From positions 1 through 64,000 of the forward strand of contig NZ_WBWA01000014.1 in the NCBI RefSeq assembly GCF_008932295.1: 64,000 nucleotides of DNA, written 5' to 3'. The notes beneath the pieces were generated by a model, which saw only the letters and a list, made by a program, of their open reading frames with translations, had not been told where the DNA came from and did no database searches. Origin of the DNA: Brucella tritici (GTDB taxonomy: Bacteria; Pseudomonadota; Alphaproteobacteria; Rhizobiales; Rhizobiaceae). Below are positions 25,359-34,871 of the stretch, piece after piece (the first letter of the stretch is position 1; every line of letters begins with the position of its first letter). The position numbers and the translations under genes were made by a program.

Positions 25359-26048
25359 TCACAATTCGGGAACAACGAGATCGGCAACTGGGCCATCAAT
25401 ATGAAGCTTCGCGCCAGTCATGGCCTGAAGCTCATCAAGCGTCATGGCGGCCAGTTTTTCGCGCAGCACGAAACGCCCCTTGGCGATGTCGATCACCGCA
25501 TGACTGGTATAGATGCGAGTGATACATGCGACGCCAGTCAGTGGAAAAGTACATTTTTCGACGAGTTTCGGCTCACCCTTTTTCGTCATATGCTCGGTGA
25601 TAACGACGACTTGTTTCGCACCATGCACGAGGTCCATTGCGCCACCTACCGCAGGCACACCTTTAGCTCCTACCCGCCAATTGGCGAGATCGCCGTTCTG
25701 GGCAACCTGATAGGCGCCGAGAATCGCAACATCGAGATGTCCGCCGCGCACCATCGCGAAGCTATCGGCATGATGGAAAAATGCCGCGCCAGGTTTCAGC
25801 GTGACGGCCTTCTTGCCAGCATTGATCAGGTCCCAGTCCTCTTCACCTTCGGGCGGCGCTTCACCGAAATCCAGAACACCGTTCTCTGTGTGGAAAATTG
25901 CCTCCCGTCCCTCCGGCTGATAGCGGGCCACCATTTCAGGAAAACCGATTCCAAGATTTACATAGGCGCCATCCTGAATATCCTGTGCGGCGCGCCATGC
26001 GATCTGGGCATTGGACAGTTTAATGTCCTCATGAGTATCGATCATCAT
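25359..26048 (-). CDS. pcaJ: 3-oxoadipate CoA-transferase subunit B PcaJ
   Basis: With PcaI this moves CoA from succinyl-CoA to 3-oxoadipate. The 229-residue product carries the catalytic glutamate in FHTENGVLDFGEAPP (about residue 50) and the family block GGAMDLVHGAKQVVVITEHMTKKG. Its start overlaps the pcaI stop by four bases (26045-26048), so the two subunits are translationally coupled. Confidence 0.93.
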   Translation of the reverse strand: MMIDTHEDIKLSNAQIAWRAAQDIQDGAYVNLGIGFPEMVARYQPEGREAIFHTENGVLDFGEAPPEGEEDWDLINAGKKAVTLKPGAAFFHHADSFAMVRGGHLDVAILGAYQVAQNGDLANWRVGAKGVPAVGGAMDLVHGAKQVVVITEHMTKKGEPKLVEKCTFPLTGVACITRIYTSHAVIDIAKGRFVLREKLAAMTLDELQAMTGAKLHIDGPVADLVVPEL

Positions 26049-26752
26049 GCGTAGGCCACTCCCGTCCGAATAAGTTCTTCTTCCTGCTGTGGATTGGGAA
26101 CTTCGACGACACTGTCTACGAAGATGCCCGGCGTGATGACGTCTTCCGGTTCGATTCCGCCGAGCGGAACAACTTCAGATACCTGCACTATCGTCTTGGC
26201 AGCAGCCATACACATCAACGGGTTGAAATTGCGGGCAGCCATGCGGTAGGTCAGGTTGCCATGCGCATCGCCAAGATGTGCTTTGATAAGCGCGAAATCG
26301 GCTTTCAGCCACCGCTCCTGCACATAAGATCTTCCATCAAACTCGGCTATGACCTTGCCCTCGGCAAGCTCGGTGCCATAGGCTGTCGGCGTATAGAAAG
26401 CCGGAATACCGGCACCGCCCGCACGGATACGTTCGGCCAACGTTCCCTGCGGCACAAGTTCAAGGTCGATTTCACCGGCGATGTACTTATCGGTGAAAGC
26501 GCGCGGATCGGAAGACCGCGGAAACGAGCAGATCATTTTCCTGACCATCCCTGCATCGATCATGGCCGCAATACCGATCCGTCCATTGCCTGCATTGTTG
26601 TTGATGACCGTCAGGTTCTTTGGGCCCTTGTCGATCAGGGCATGAATGAGTTCGATTGGCGCGCCTGAGCCACCAAATCCCCCGATCATGACCGTCGCGC
26701 CATCACCTATCCCGGCAACGGCCTCGGCCAGACTTCCGATTGTTTTGTCCAT
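26045..26752 (-). CDS. pcaI: 3-oxoadipate CoA-transferase subunit A PcaI
   Basis: The 235-residue product has the CoA-binding loop GGFGGSGAPIELIHAL near residue 28 and NNNAGNGRIG in the family position. I chose the ATG at 26752, which follows GAGGCAAA and begins MDKTIGSLAEAVAGI as in known PcaI proteins. An open frame reaches back to 26884 but would overlap the regulatory region. It is the first gene of pcaIJF and is divergent from the PcaR regulator. Confidence 0.93.
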   Translation of the reverse strand: MDKTIGSLAEAVAGIGDGATVMIGGFGGSGAPIELIHALIDKGPKNLTVINNNAGNGRIGIAAMIDAGMVRKMICSFPRSSDPRAFTDKYIAGEIDLELVPQGTLAERIRAGGAGIPAFYTPTAYGTELAEGKVIAEFDGRSYVQERWLKADFALIKAHLGDAHGNLTYRMAARNFNPLMCMAAAKTIVQVSEVVPLGGIEPEDVITPGIFVDSVVEVPNPQQEEELIRTGVAYA

Positions 26753-26848
26753 TTTGCCTCCACACCGGAGCGTTCGAGCTTCATGCTTGAGCGTTTCCGG
26801 TCTCAATCGCGGTGGAGTTAGCCACCGCGTCGGCAAAGGGTCAAACAA

Positions 26849-26887
26849 TTTGTGCGTTATTTGACATTTGTTCATATATCGCACAAA
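26849..26887. promoter_or_regulatory. PcaR-type binding site between pcaR and pcaI
   Basis: GTTCATATATCGCACAA (26870-26886) matches in 14 of 17 positions the sequence I recall for the Pseudomonas PcaR (IclR-family) site, GTTCGATAATCGCACAA. It ends a larger inverted arrangement TTTGTGCG (26849-26856) ... CGCACAAA (26880-26887). The site is 27 bases before pcaR and suits control of both divergent genes. Confidence 0.65.
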
Positions 26888-26913
26888 ATGATAGTTCAGA
26901 TTGAGGGGATTTC

Positions 26914-27669
26914 ATGCGCGAAACGGATTTCGTCGGAGGTTTTGCCAAGGGATTGAAAGCCATCGAAGCATTCGGTGAAGATCAATCACGTCTTTCAATA
27001 GCGGAAGTCTCAAAAATTACCGGCCTTGATCGTGCAACCGCGCGACGGTGCCTGCTGACTCTCGCTGAGCTTGGTTATGCCGAATATGATGGGAAGTTCT
27101 TCATGCTTCTTCCCAAAATTCTTCGGCTCGGGCATGCTTATCTCTCTTCCACACCACTGCCGACAATCATTCAGCCGCATCTGGACCAGCTCTCCGATAC
27201 CGTCGGCGAGAGTGCGTCCGCATCAGTTCTGGATGGAACGGAAATCGTTTATATCGCGCGCGCCTCACAAATGCGCGTGATGTCCATCAATCTGATGGCC
27301 GGAAGCAGACTTCCAGCCTACTGTGCTTCGATGGGGCGGGTACTTCTGGCCTGGCTTCATGAACCGGAGGCGCAGGCGCTTCTCGAACGCACCGAACGGA
27401 AAGCATTGACACCATTTACAAAAGTGGAAATTGGCCCACTCATGGCAGAACTTTCCACTATTCGTGGCCAAGGTTATGCAATCAACGACCAGGAACTGGA
27501 ACTTGGACTGCGCTCCATTGCGGTTCCTGTCTTCAATCATCGAGGTTTAGTGGTCGCAGCACTCAACATCGGAGCGCCCGTGGCTCATATCGAAACACAT
27601 GACCTTGTGGAACACTTCCTGCCTGCGATGCTTCAGATCCAGTCGGAATTGCGCAGCTTGCTGAGATAA
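26914..27669 (+). CDS. pcaR: IclR-family regulator PcaR
   Basis: The 251-residue protein has an N-terminal winged helix (LSIAEVSKITGLDRATARRCLLTLAELGYAEYDGKFFML) and the IclR effector domain, with GRVLLAWL and LGLRSIAVPVFNHRG. The start MRETDFVGGFAKGLKAIEAF is characteristic of PcaR/PobR-type IclR regulators of protocatechuate genes. It is divergent from pcaIJF with the matching site between them. It probably activates pcaIJF in response to 3-oxoadipate, as PcaR does in pseudomonads. Confidence 0.88.
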   Translation: MRETDFVGGFAKGLKAIEAFGEDQSRLSIAEVSKITGLDRATARRCLLTLAELGYAEYDGKFFMLLPKILRLGHAYLSSTPLPTIIQPHLDQLSDTVGESASASVLDGTEIVYIARASQMRVMSINLMAGSRLPAYCASMGRVLLAWLHEPEAQALLERTERKALTPFTKVEIGPLMAELSTIRGQGYAINDQELELGLRSIAVPVFNHRGLVVAALNIGAPVAHIETHDLVEHFLPAMLQIQSELRSLLR

Positions 27670-27697
27670 CCGTGGAGAATGAAAAATCCAATTTATT

Positions 27698-28666
27698 CTA
27701 TGATGATGAATCCAGAGCGGCCAAACGCTCACGTTCCCTCAAGCGGAATGTACGCGGTGTTTCGCCTGTCATCTTCAGGAAGAAGCGTGAGAAATATGCG
27801 GGGTCTGAAAACCCAAGACTATAACCGATATGTTGCACCGACGACGGCATGGCAATCAAATCGCGCCTGGCCGTCTCAATCAGCCTTTTCGCAACCATGT
27901 CCTGTGTCGTTGCTCCTGTCATCTGTTTGACGGTCCGGTTGAGATGTGTTGGTGAAACGCCCAACAATTTCGCATAGAATGAAACAGGCTTGTGTTCTCG
28001 ATAATAGCGGTCGATCAATTCCTGCAAGCGCTCAATGCGAGCATACCCCAATATCTGGCGGTCTTCCTGCTTCGCTGAGCTTGAAGAATAAGCGTGCCGC
28101 ATGATGTAAACGAATACAGCTCGAACAAAAGATTCCAGTAAGTTGTTTTTATATAGCTTTCTCGCGTGAAACTCATCTTGAATTTGCCGTAGAAGAGAAG
28201 AAAGTAGGGTCAATTCTTCATCGCTTGCACCTGTCATTGAGATGAGTTGCGGCTGCATCAACCATTCCGCTGTCACACCTCCGGCCCCTCCTCCGAAAAA
28301 TGACATATGAGGGCTCAGAATTGTCACGATATGACCGATTATATCTCGAGAAAATGCAAACCCATGATTGAACCCAGGTGGCACCAGGATAGCGCACGGC
28401 GTTTGGAAGGTGCGAACGACGCCGTCGAAATTCGCCTGTCCCGTACCACCTTCAATATATAAAAGCTGAAAGAAGCTCTCGTGACGATGGAGCGTAATCT
28501 CGAAATTGTGCAAGCTCGATCGAGAGAAAAGCGTTTCACAGTGCAGCCAGAAATCCGGTTTCTGCTCGCTCTCTTCTCCATAAAGCTCGTATGTTGGAAC
28601 AAAGTACTGCGACACTTGCCCTCCGAGAATGTTCGATTTGTACAATAAATTGCGGGAATTATCCAT
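27698..28666 (-). CDS. pobR: AraC-family activator of pobA (PobR)
   Basis: The 322-residue protein has an N-terminal cupin-like sensor (ITLHRHESFFQLLYIEGGTGQANFDG and CAILVPPGFNHGFAFSRD) followed by a two-part AraC helix-turn-helix domain (PVSFYAKLLGVSPTHLNRTVKQMTG, then VQHIGYSLGFSDPAYFSRFFLKMTGETPRTFR). It is divergent from pobA with only 55 bases between the start codons, the arrangement of rhizobial pobR-pobA. It probably activates pobA when 4-hydroxybenzoate is present. Confidence 0.87.
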   Translation of the reverse strand: MDNSRNLLYKSNILGGQVSQYFVPTYELYGEESEQKPDFWLHCETLFSRSSLHNFEITLHRHESFFQLLYIEGGTGQANFDGVVRTFQTPCAILVPPGFNHGFAFSRDIIGHIVTILSPHMSFFGGGAGGVTAEWLMQPQLISMTGASDEELTLLSSLLRQIQDEFHARKLYKNNLLESFVRAVFVYIMRHAYSSSSAKQEDRQILGYARIERLQELIDRYYREHKPVSFYAKLLGVSPTHLNRTVKQMTGATTQDMVAKRLIETARRDLIAMPSSVQHIGYSLGFSDPAYFSRFFLKMTGETPRTFRLRERERLAALDSSS

Positions 28667-28680
28667 TGCCAGATCGAAGG

Positions 28681-29894
<1,214 letters not shown>

Positions 29895-30023
29895 GAAAAC
29901 AATAATTAAGACTTATCTAATGTAAGTAAATATCATATAATATTATTAATACAGGTCCTATAAAACTAATGTTTTATTTTAGAATTGATGTAGACTTCCA
30001 TTTATCATTGGACCCCCGGGCGT

Positions 30024-30085
30024 GAAGTTCCGGCCAGAACTTCTCGCTTCTAGCGCGGTCAGCTACCACATTCTGGTAGCTGACC
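30024..30085. terminator. Two hairpins between convergent pobA and pcaQ
   Basis: GAAGTTC-N6-GAACTTC (30024-30043) is followed by a strong perfect 12-bp stem, GGTCAGCTACCA (30057-30068) with TGGTAGCTGACC (30074-30085). The second probably ends transcription from both sides. The rest of the 29895-30095 gap is AT-rich and holds no gene. Confidence 0.65.
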
Positions 30086-30095
30086 GTGTTGGTTT

Positions 30096-31010
30096 TCAGG
30101 ACTTCAAACCCGCAGCCTCCCGCAATGTCTGGATCAAAATCTGCATGGCAGCAGTTTGAACCATATCCGTGCGCATCGTAAGCCCTACCGGTCCTGTCGT
30201 CTCGCTTGTATCAATGGGAAGCGCGACAAGTTTTCCTTCTGAAACGTCACGCGCTGCAACGCCTTCCGAAATGATCCACACCGCATCGCTATCGCGGACA
30301 AAGGCACGTCCGAAAGCATCGGACACAGTTTCAATCTGCACGGGCAAGCCACCAATCCCATTTGTGATCAGCAGCCGATCCACAAAAGGACGAATGATTG
30401 AATTGCGTGTCGGCATCAAAACCGGATAGTCAGCCATGCTTTCAAAGACTGCACGTCCATCGGTTAAAGGATGACCAGCCCGCACAAGAAACCTAACCTG
30501 CTCCGAATAAAGATGTTCGAACGAAAACCCCGTCATTTTTTCAGGTGCAGCAAGTCGCCCAACGACCAGATCGAGATCGCCCACCCGCAGCTGTTCCAAA
30601 AGAACTGCATTTTCACCCGTCACGATTTTAACCCGACTGGATGTTCTCTCAGCAAGAAACAAACTCATTGCTTTCGGCATGATGCGGGTCGAAACCGTCG
30701 GCAATGCGCCGATACGGATGGGTGGTCCTGATCCGTCCAGCTCTTGCGACACGGAATCCAACCCTTGTCGTAAGGCTGTTAGCGCCGTCCCGGCATGACG
30801 CAGGAATACTTCACCAAACCGCGTTATCCTTATGCCACGACCGTCGCGCTCTACTACTGGAACGCCTAAAATCTCCTCGAGCTCGCGCATTGTCTTGGTC
30901 ACTGCAGGCTGGCTGATGCTTAGAATTTCGGAGGCCTTGACCACGCTTTTCTGTCGCGCGACCTCAACAAACGTATGCAGATGACGAAACTTGATCCTGT
31001 TCCCAATCAC
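30096..31010 (-). CDS. pcaQ: LysR-family regulator PcaQ
   Basis: The 304-residue protein has an N-terminal winged helix-turn-helix (FRHLHTFVEVARQKSVVKASEILSISQPAVTKTMRELEEILG) and a C-terminal substrate-binding-like effector domain. It is divergent from pcaDCHGB. In Agrobacterium and Sinorhizobium, PcaQ sits in this position and activates pcaDCHGB in response to beta-carboxy-cis,cis-muconate and gamma-carboxymuconolactone. The sequence and location together make the call strong. Confidence 0.92.
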   Translation of the reverse strand: MIGNRIKFRHLHTFVEVARQKSVVKASEILSISQPAVTKTMRELEEILGVPVVERDGRGIRITRFGEVFLRHAGTALTALRQGLDSVSQELDGSGPPIRIGALPTVSTRIMPKAMSLFLAERTSSRVKIVTGENAVLLEQLRVGDLDLVVGRLAAPEKMTGFSFEHLYSEQVRFLVRAGHPLTDGRAVFESMADYPVLMPTRNSIIRPFVDRLLITNGIGGLPVQIETVSDAFGRAFVRDSDAVWIISEGVAARDVSEGKLVALPIDTSETTGPVGLTMRTDMVQTAAMQILIQTLREAAGLKS

Positions 31011-31016
31011 TTATCT

Positions 31017-31032
31017 ATAACCCTGCAGTTAT
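31017..31032. promoter_or_regulatory. PcaQ-type site upstream of pcaD
   Basis: ATAACCCTGCAGTTAT (ATAAC-N6-GTTAT) lies in the pcaQ-pcaD gap, 71 bases before pcaD. It closely resembles the ATAACC-N4-GGTTA type dyad I recall for PcaQ in Sinorhizobium, and has the T-N11-A spacing of LysR sites. Confidence 0.7.
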
Positions 31033-31103
31033 GATTTTTGGTAATAATATCATTTTACTTAACCAGTTTAAAGCACGACAGTGCTGGATGAGAGGAGAAA
31101 GCC

Positions 31104-31895
31104 GTGCAGTTCGCGTCCATAAACGACATCGTTGTTCATTATGATTTTCAACGAGTGACAGGCGAAAAGCCCGTTCTGGTTTTCATCAATTCGCTTGGAA
31201 CCGATTTCCGCATATGGAATGAAGTTCGCATGCGTCTGAACAATGACGCATCGACACTCGTTTATGACAAGCGTGGTCACGGCCTTTCGGATATCGGAAA
31301 CACTCCCTACACAATCGAACTGCTCGCTTCCGACCTCATTGACCTGCTCGACAGGCTATCAATAAAGCGGGCAATCATTTGCGGCCTTTCTGTCGGCGGG
31401 CTGATTGCACAGGGTGTTTATGCAGCGCGACCTGATCTTGTAACTGGGCTCATCCTGTCAAATACCGCGCATAAAATCGGCACCGCAGAGATGTGGAATG
31501 CGCGTATAGCCGCTATTCAGCAAGACGGTCTGGCAAGCATCCTCGACGCAACAATGCCACGCTGGTTCACACCGGTCTATCGGCGCCCCGATAATCCTGC
31601 CTATCGGGCCTATTGTAATATGTTCGTTCGACAACCGCTCGACGGCTATGCGGCCACTTGTGCTGCGCTGCGTGAAGCGGATTTAACCGAAGTAGCCAAG
31701 AATGTTTCAGTGCCTACACTTTGTCTGGTCGGCGATCAGGACGGCTCCACGCCGCCTACCCTGGTGCGCGAACTGGCAAGCCTTATTCCTGAAGCAGACT
31801 TCGCAGAGATCGCTGCCAGCGGCCATATTCCCTGCATTGAACAGCCCGATGCCTATGTCTCGCTGTTGCGTAGCTTTATTTCAAACAGATTCTAG
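31104..31895 (+). CDS. pcaD: 3-oxoadipate enol-lactonase PcaD
   Basis: This alpha/beta hydrolase of 263 residues hydrolyses 3-oxoadipate enol-lactone to 3-oxoadipate. The nucleophile serine is in GLSVGGLIAQ (about residue 97), the catalytic aspartate in LVGDQDGSTPP and the histidine in AASGHIPCIEQPD. It starts with GTG at 31104 after AGAGGAGAAA. It is the first gene of pcaDCHGB, 14 bases from pcaC. Confidence 0.93.
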   Translation: MQFASINDIVVHYDFQRVTGEKPVLVFINSLGTDFRIWNEVRMRLNNDASTLVYDKRGHGLSDIGNTPYTIELLASDLIDLLDRLSIKRAIICGLSVGGLIAQGVYAARPDLVTGLILSNTAHKIGTAEMWNARIAAIQQDGLASILDATMPRWFTPVYRRPDNPAYRAYCNMFVRQPLDGYAATCAALREADLTEVAKNVSVPTLCLVGDQDGSTPPTLVRELASLIPEADFAEIAASGHIPCIEQPDAYVSLLRSFISNRF

Positions 31896-31909
31896 CATGG
31901 AGAACAACC

Positions 31910-32317
31910 ATGGCTGATAATGCCGTGCGGTCGGAACGTTACAAGATTGGCATGAATGTGCGCCGTTCGGTTTTGGGCGATACGCATGTGGATCGCGCTT
32001 CGAACGGCGCGACCGACCTTGATGCCCCGTTTCAGGAGCTTATAACGGAAGCTGCATGGGGAACTGTCTGGTCACGGCCCGGCTGGACCAGGCGAGAGCG
32101 TTCGATCGTTACTATTGCGCTCCTTGCCGCACTCGGACAAGACGATGAAGTTGCCATGCATATACGCGCCACAAAAAATACCGGCGCCACAAAAGAGGAC
32201 ATCTGCGAAGCATTGATGCATGTCGCAATCTATGCGGGGGTTCCAGCATCAAACCACGCATTCAAGATCGCCAAGCAGACCTATGCGCAGATAGAAGTGG
32301 AGGAAGCTGAGAAATGA
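31910..32317 (+). CDS. pcaC: 4-carboxymuconolactone decarboxylase PcaC
   Basis: The 135-residue enzyme decarboxylates gamma-carboxymuconolactone to 3-oxoadipate enol-lactone. It shows the family core [41 protein letters not shown] and [31 protein letters not shown]. Here pcaC and pcaD are separate genes, not the fused pcaL found in some bacteria. Its stop overlaps pcaH (32314-32317). Confidence 0.94.
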   Translation: MADNAVRSERYKIGMNVRRSVLGDTHVDRASNGATDLDAPFQELITEAAWGTVWSRPGWTRRERSIVTIALLAALGQDDEVAMHIRATKNTGATKEDICEALMHVAIYAGVPASNHAFKIAKQTYAQIEVEEAEK

Positions 32318-33054
32318 AGAACAGTCTGCCGGAGACAACTCCATTCTTTGCACGCGATCTGTCCATGCATCCACCGGCTTATACGCCGTGGTACAAGACC
32401 TCTGTGCTCCGCTCGCCTACTCGCGCCCTGCTTTCGTTGGAAGGCACCAAAAGCGAAATTACCGGCCCGGTATTCGGGCATAAAATGCTGCATGAACTGG
32501 ATAACGACCTCATTCTCAACTATGCGCGCCCCGGCGAAATGCCGATAGGTCCGCGCATTCTTGTTCATGGCCGTGTTCTGGACGAAAGCAACCGTCCTGT
32601 TCCAGGCGCATTGCTCGAGTTCTGGCAAGCCAATGCTGGCGGGCGTTATCGCCATAAGAAAGAAACCTATCTTGCAGCGATTGACCCCAATTTCGGCGGC
32701 GTCGGCCGTACGATCACGGATGAGAACGGCAACTACTGGTTCAAGACCATAAAGCCCGGCCCGTACCCCTGGCCGAATGGCGTGAACGATTGGCGTCCGG
32801 CTCACATTCATTTTTCTGTGTTCGGCCATGGTTTTGCGCAGCGCCTCATCACCCAGATGTATTTTGAGGGTGACCCGCTGATCTGGATCTGCCCGATCGT
32901 CAAAACCATCCCCGATAAATCTGCTGTCGAACGGCTGGTCGCGCCGTTGGATATGAATGCCAACCTGCCGATGGATATGCTCGCTTACAAGTTCGACATC
33001 GTGTTGCGTGGACGCCGTTCAACCTTCTTTGAAAATCGCCCGGAGGGCAACTGA
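32314..33054 (+). CDS. pcaH: Protocatechuate 3,4-dioxygenase beta subunit PcaH
   Basis: The iron-bearing subunit of the intradiol dioxygenase opens protocatechuate between the hydroxyls. It has 246 residues. The Fe3+ ligands are visible as Tyr in [10 protein letters not shown], Tyr in [10 protein letters not shown] and the two histidines of [11 protein letters not shown]. The N-terminal segment [24 protein letters not shown] is typical of PcaH. It is two bases from pcaG. Confidence 0.95.
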   Translation: MKNSLPETTPFFARDLSMHPPAYTPWYKTSVLRSPTRALLSLEGTKSEITGPVFGHKMLHELDNDLILNYARPGEMPIGPRILVHGRVLDESNRPVPGALLEFWQANAGGRYRHKKETYLAAIDPNFGGVGRTITDENGNYWFKTIKPGPYPWPNGVNDWRPAHIHFSVFGHGFAQRLITQMYFEGDPLIWICPIVKTIPDKSAVERLVAPLDMNANLPMDMLAYKFDIVLRGRRSTFFENRPEGN

Positions 33055-33055
33055 T

Positions 33056-33673
33056 ATGGTTCAACCTCTCGGCTATCTGAAAGAAAGCGCCTCCCAAACG
33101 GCAGGTCCCTATGTCCATATCGGACTGATGCCCAACTTTGTCGGCATTAATGGCGTTTTTGAACATGACCTTGGCTCTGGCCCTCTCTATGATGAAAAGA
33201 CAACAGGCGAACGCATTACCATCAAAGGTCATGTGTTTGACGGCACGGGCGCGCCACTCCGCGATGCGCTCATTGAAATATGGCAAGCTGATGCGAAGGG
33301 CTTCTATAACAGCCCTGCTGAAACTGGCGGCAAGGCCGAGCTCGGCTTTCGCGGCTGGGGGCGTTGCCCGAGCCATATGGACACGGGCGAGTTTACTTTC
33401 GAGACGATCAAGCCTGGCCGCGTTTCTTTCAAAGACGGCCGCCTCATGGCACCACACGTTACCTTGTGGATCGTGGCTCGCGGTATCAATCTCGGTTTGC
33501 AAACGCGGATGTATTTTTCCGATGAAGCCGACGTCAATGCAGAGGACCCTATTCTTGCACGCATTGAACATCGCAGTCGGGCGCAAACCCTGATCGGTCA
33601 GCGCGAGGGTAGCGTCTATCATTTCGATATTCACTTACAGGGCGAGAAAGAAACCGTCTTTTTCGATATTTGA
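33056..33673 (+). CDS. pcaG: Protocatechuate 3,4-dioxygenase alpha subunit PcaG
   Basis: The 205-residue partner of PcaH shares the fold but lacks the full set of iron ligands. It has the typical start KESASQTAGPYVHIG and the GHVFDGTGAPLRDALIEIWQADAKG block common to both subunits. The ATG at 33056 lies two bases after the pcaH stop, and GGAGGG sits seven to eight bases before it. Confidence 0.94.
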   Translation: MVQPLGYLKESASQTAGPYVHIGLMPNFVGINGVFEHDLGSGPLYDEKTTGERITIKGHVFDGTGAPLRDALIEIWQADAKGFYNSPAETGGKAELGFRGWGRCPSHMDTGEFTFETIKPGRVSFKDGRLMAPHVTLWIVARGINLGLQTRMYFSDEADVNAEDPILARIEHRSRAQTLIGQREGSVYHFDIHLQGEKETVFFDI

Positions 33674-33676
33674 CGC

Positions 33677-34741
33677 ATGAGTATCTCGCTCTTCGAACAT
33701 CCCTTTCTGGCACAGCTTTTCGGTGACGACGAAGAGATATTAAGCCTTTTCACGGCAGCGGCTGACATTACGCAGATGCTTCGCTTCGAAACAGTTCTGG
33801 CCGACGCTCAGGCTGGTTTGGGTCTAATACCCGTCGAAGCCGGACAAGCGATCAGGCAAGCCGTAGAATCGTTTGAACCTAATCTTTCCGATTTGGCGAA
33901 AGCGACGGCACGTGACGGCGTTGTCATTCCTTCCTTCGTAAAGAAACTGCGCCAGTTCGTCGGGAAGGATTGCGCTGAGTATGTTCATTTCGGCGCGACG
34001 AGCCAGGATGTCATCGATACGAGCCTGATTTTGCGGTTGAAGCACGCAAGTACAATTCTTCATGGGCGAATTCAGCAACTCACACAGCGTTTCGATTGGC
34101 TTGATGCGGCGTTTGGAAAAAATACCCTGACCGGCTATACGCGCATGCAATCTGCTATCCCGATCACCGTATCCGACCGCATCTCAAGCTGGCAAAGCCC
34201 GCTCGGCGCTTACGGCTCAAAACTGAATACCACCGCCTTTCCTGTGCAGTTCGGAGGAGCCGCTGGAACGCTTGAAAAATTCGGCGATCAGGCCCCGGCT
34301 CTGCGTGCTTTGCTGGCTGATAAACTTGGATTGCACGATAGTCCGCAATGGCATAGCCAGCGGGCCTTCATTATCGAGTTCGGCAATCTGCTTTCGCTGA
34401 TTACGGGTACTCTTGGAAAATTTGGACAAGATATTGCTCTCATGGCTGAGCTGGGTACCGAACTGTCCTTGACAGGCGGCGGCGCTTCATCCGCCATGCC
34501 CCACAAGCAAAATCCGGTGTCGGCAGAGATACTGGTCAGCCTTGCCCGTTTCAATGCGGCCCAAATGGGTGGTCTTCATCAGGCAATGGTGCACGAGCAG
34601 GAGCGCTCAGGCGCAGCTTGGATGATCGAATGGATGATCCTGCCACAAATCGTTGCATCGACAGGCAGTGCTCTCAAGATTGCGTCAACCCTGATGGATA
34701 AAGTAGTTCGGATCGGAAGCGAGCAATCCTCGGATACATAA
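33677..34741 (+). CDS. pcaB: 3-carboxy-cis,cis-muconate cycloisomerase PcaB
   Basis: This fumarase/aspartase-superfamily enzyme of 354 residues converts beta-carboxy-muconate to gamma-carboxymuconolactone. Family blocks are FGATSQDVIDTSL (about residue 105), NTTAFPVQFGGAAGTL and the signature SSAMPHKQNPVSAE (about 272-285). It lacks the C-terminal domain found in the longer pseudomonad enzyme (about 450 residues), as is usual in alphaproteobacteria. Its stop codon falls inside a PcaQ-like dyad serving the downstream transporter. Confidence 0.93.
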   Translation: MSISLFEHPFLAQLFGDDEEILSLFTAAADITQMLRFETVLADAQAGLGLIPVEAGQAIRQAVESFEPNLSDLAKATARDGVVIPSFVKKLRQFVGKDCAEYVHFGATSQDVIDTSLILRLKHASTILHGRIQQLTQRFDWLDAAFGKNTLTGYTRMQSAIPITVSDRISSWQSPLGAYGSKLNTTAFPVQFGGAAGTLEKFGDQAPALRALLADKLGLHDSPQWHSQRAFIIEFGNLLSLITGTLGKFGQDIALMAELGTELSLTGGGASSAMPHKQNPVSAEILVSLARFNAAQMGGLHQAMVHEQERSGAAWMIEWMILPQIVASTGSALKIASTLMDKVVRIGSEQSSDT

Positions 34742-34753
34742 CCATGTGGGTAT
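34738..34753. promoter_or_regulatory. PcaQ-type site at the pcaB stop codon, before the transporter
   Basis: ATAACCATGTGGGTAT is an ATAACC-N4-GGGTAT dyad. It fits the PcaQ consensus and resembles the site before pcaD (31017-31032). It overlaps the last bases of pcaB and lies 118 bases before the binding-protein gene of the importer. It suggests a second PcaQ-controlled promoter. Confidence 0.65.
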
Positions 34754-34871
34754 CATTTATAAGGAATTTTTCATTTTACATGACCAATTAGATAGGCATG
34801 CTGAAATCAGGACATTCCCTGTTGCGACAAGACGGTCACGCGCGGGAATGTTGGGCGATAGGGAGGAGAAC

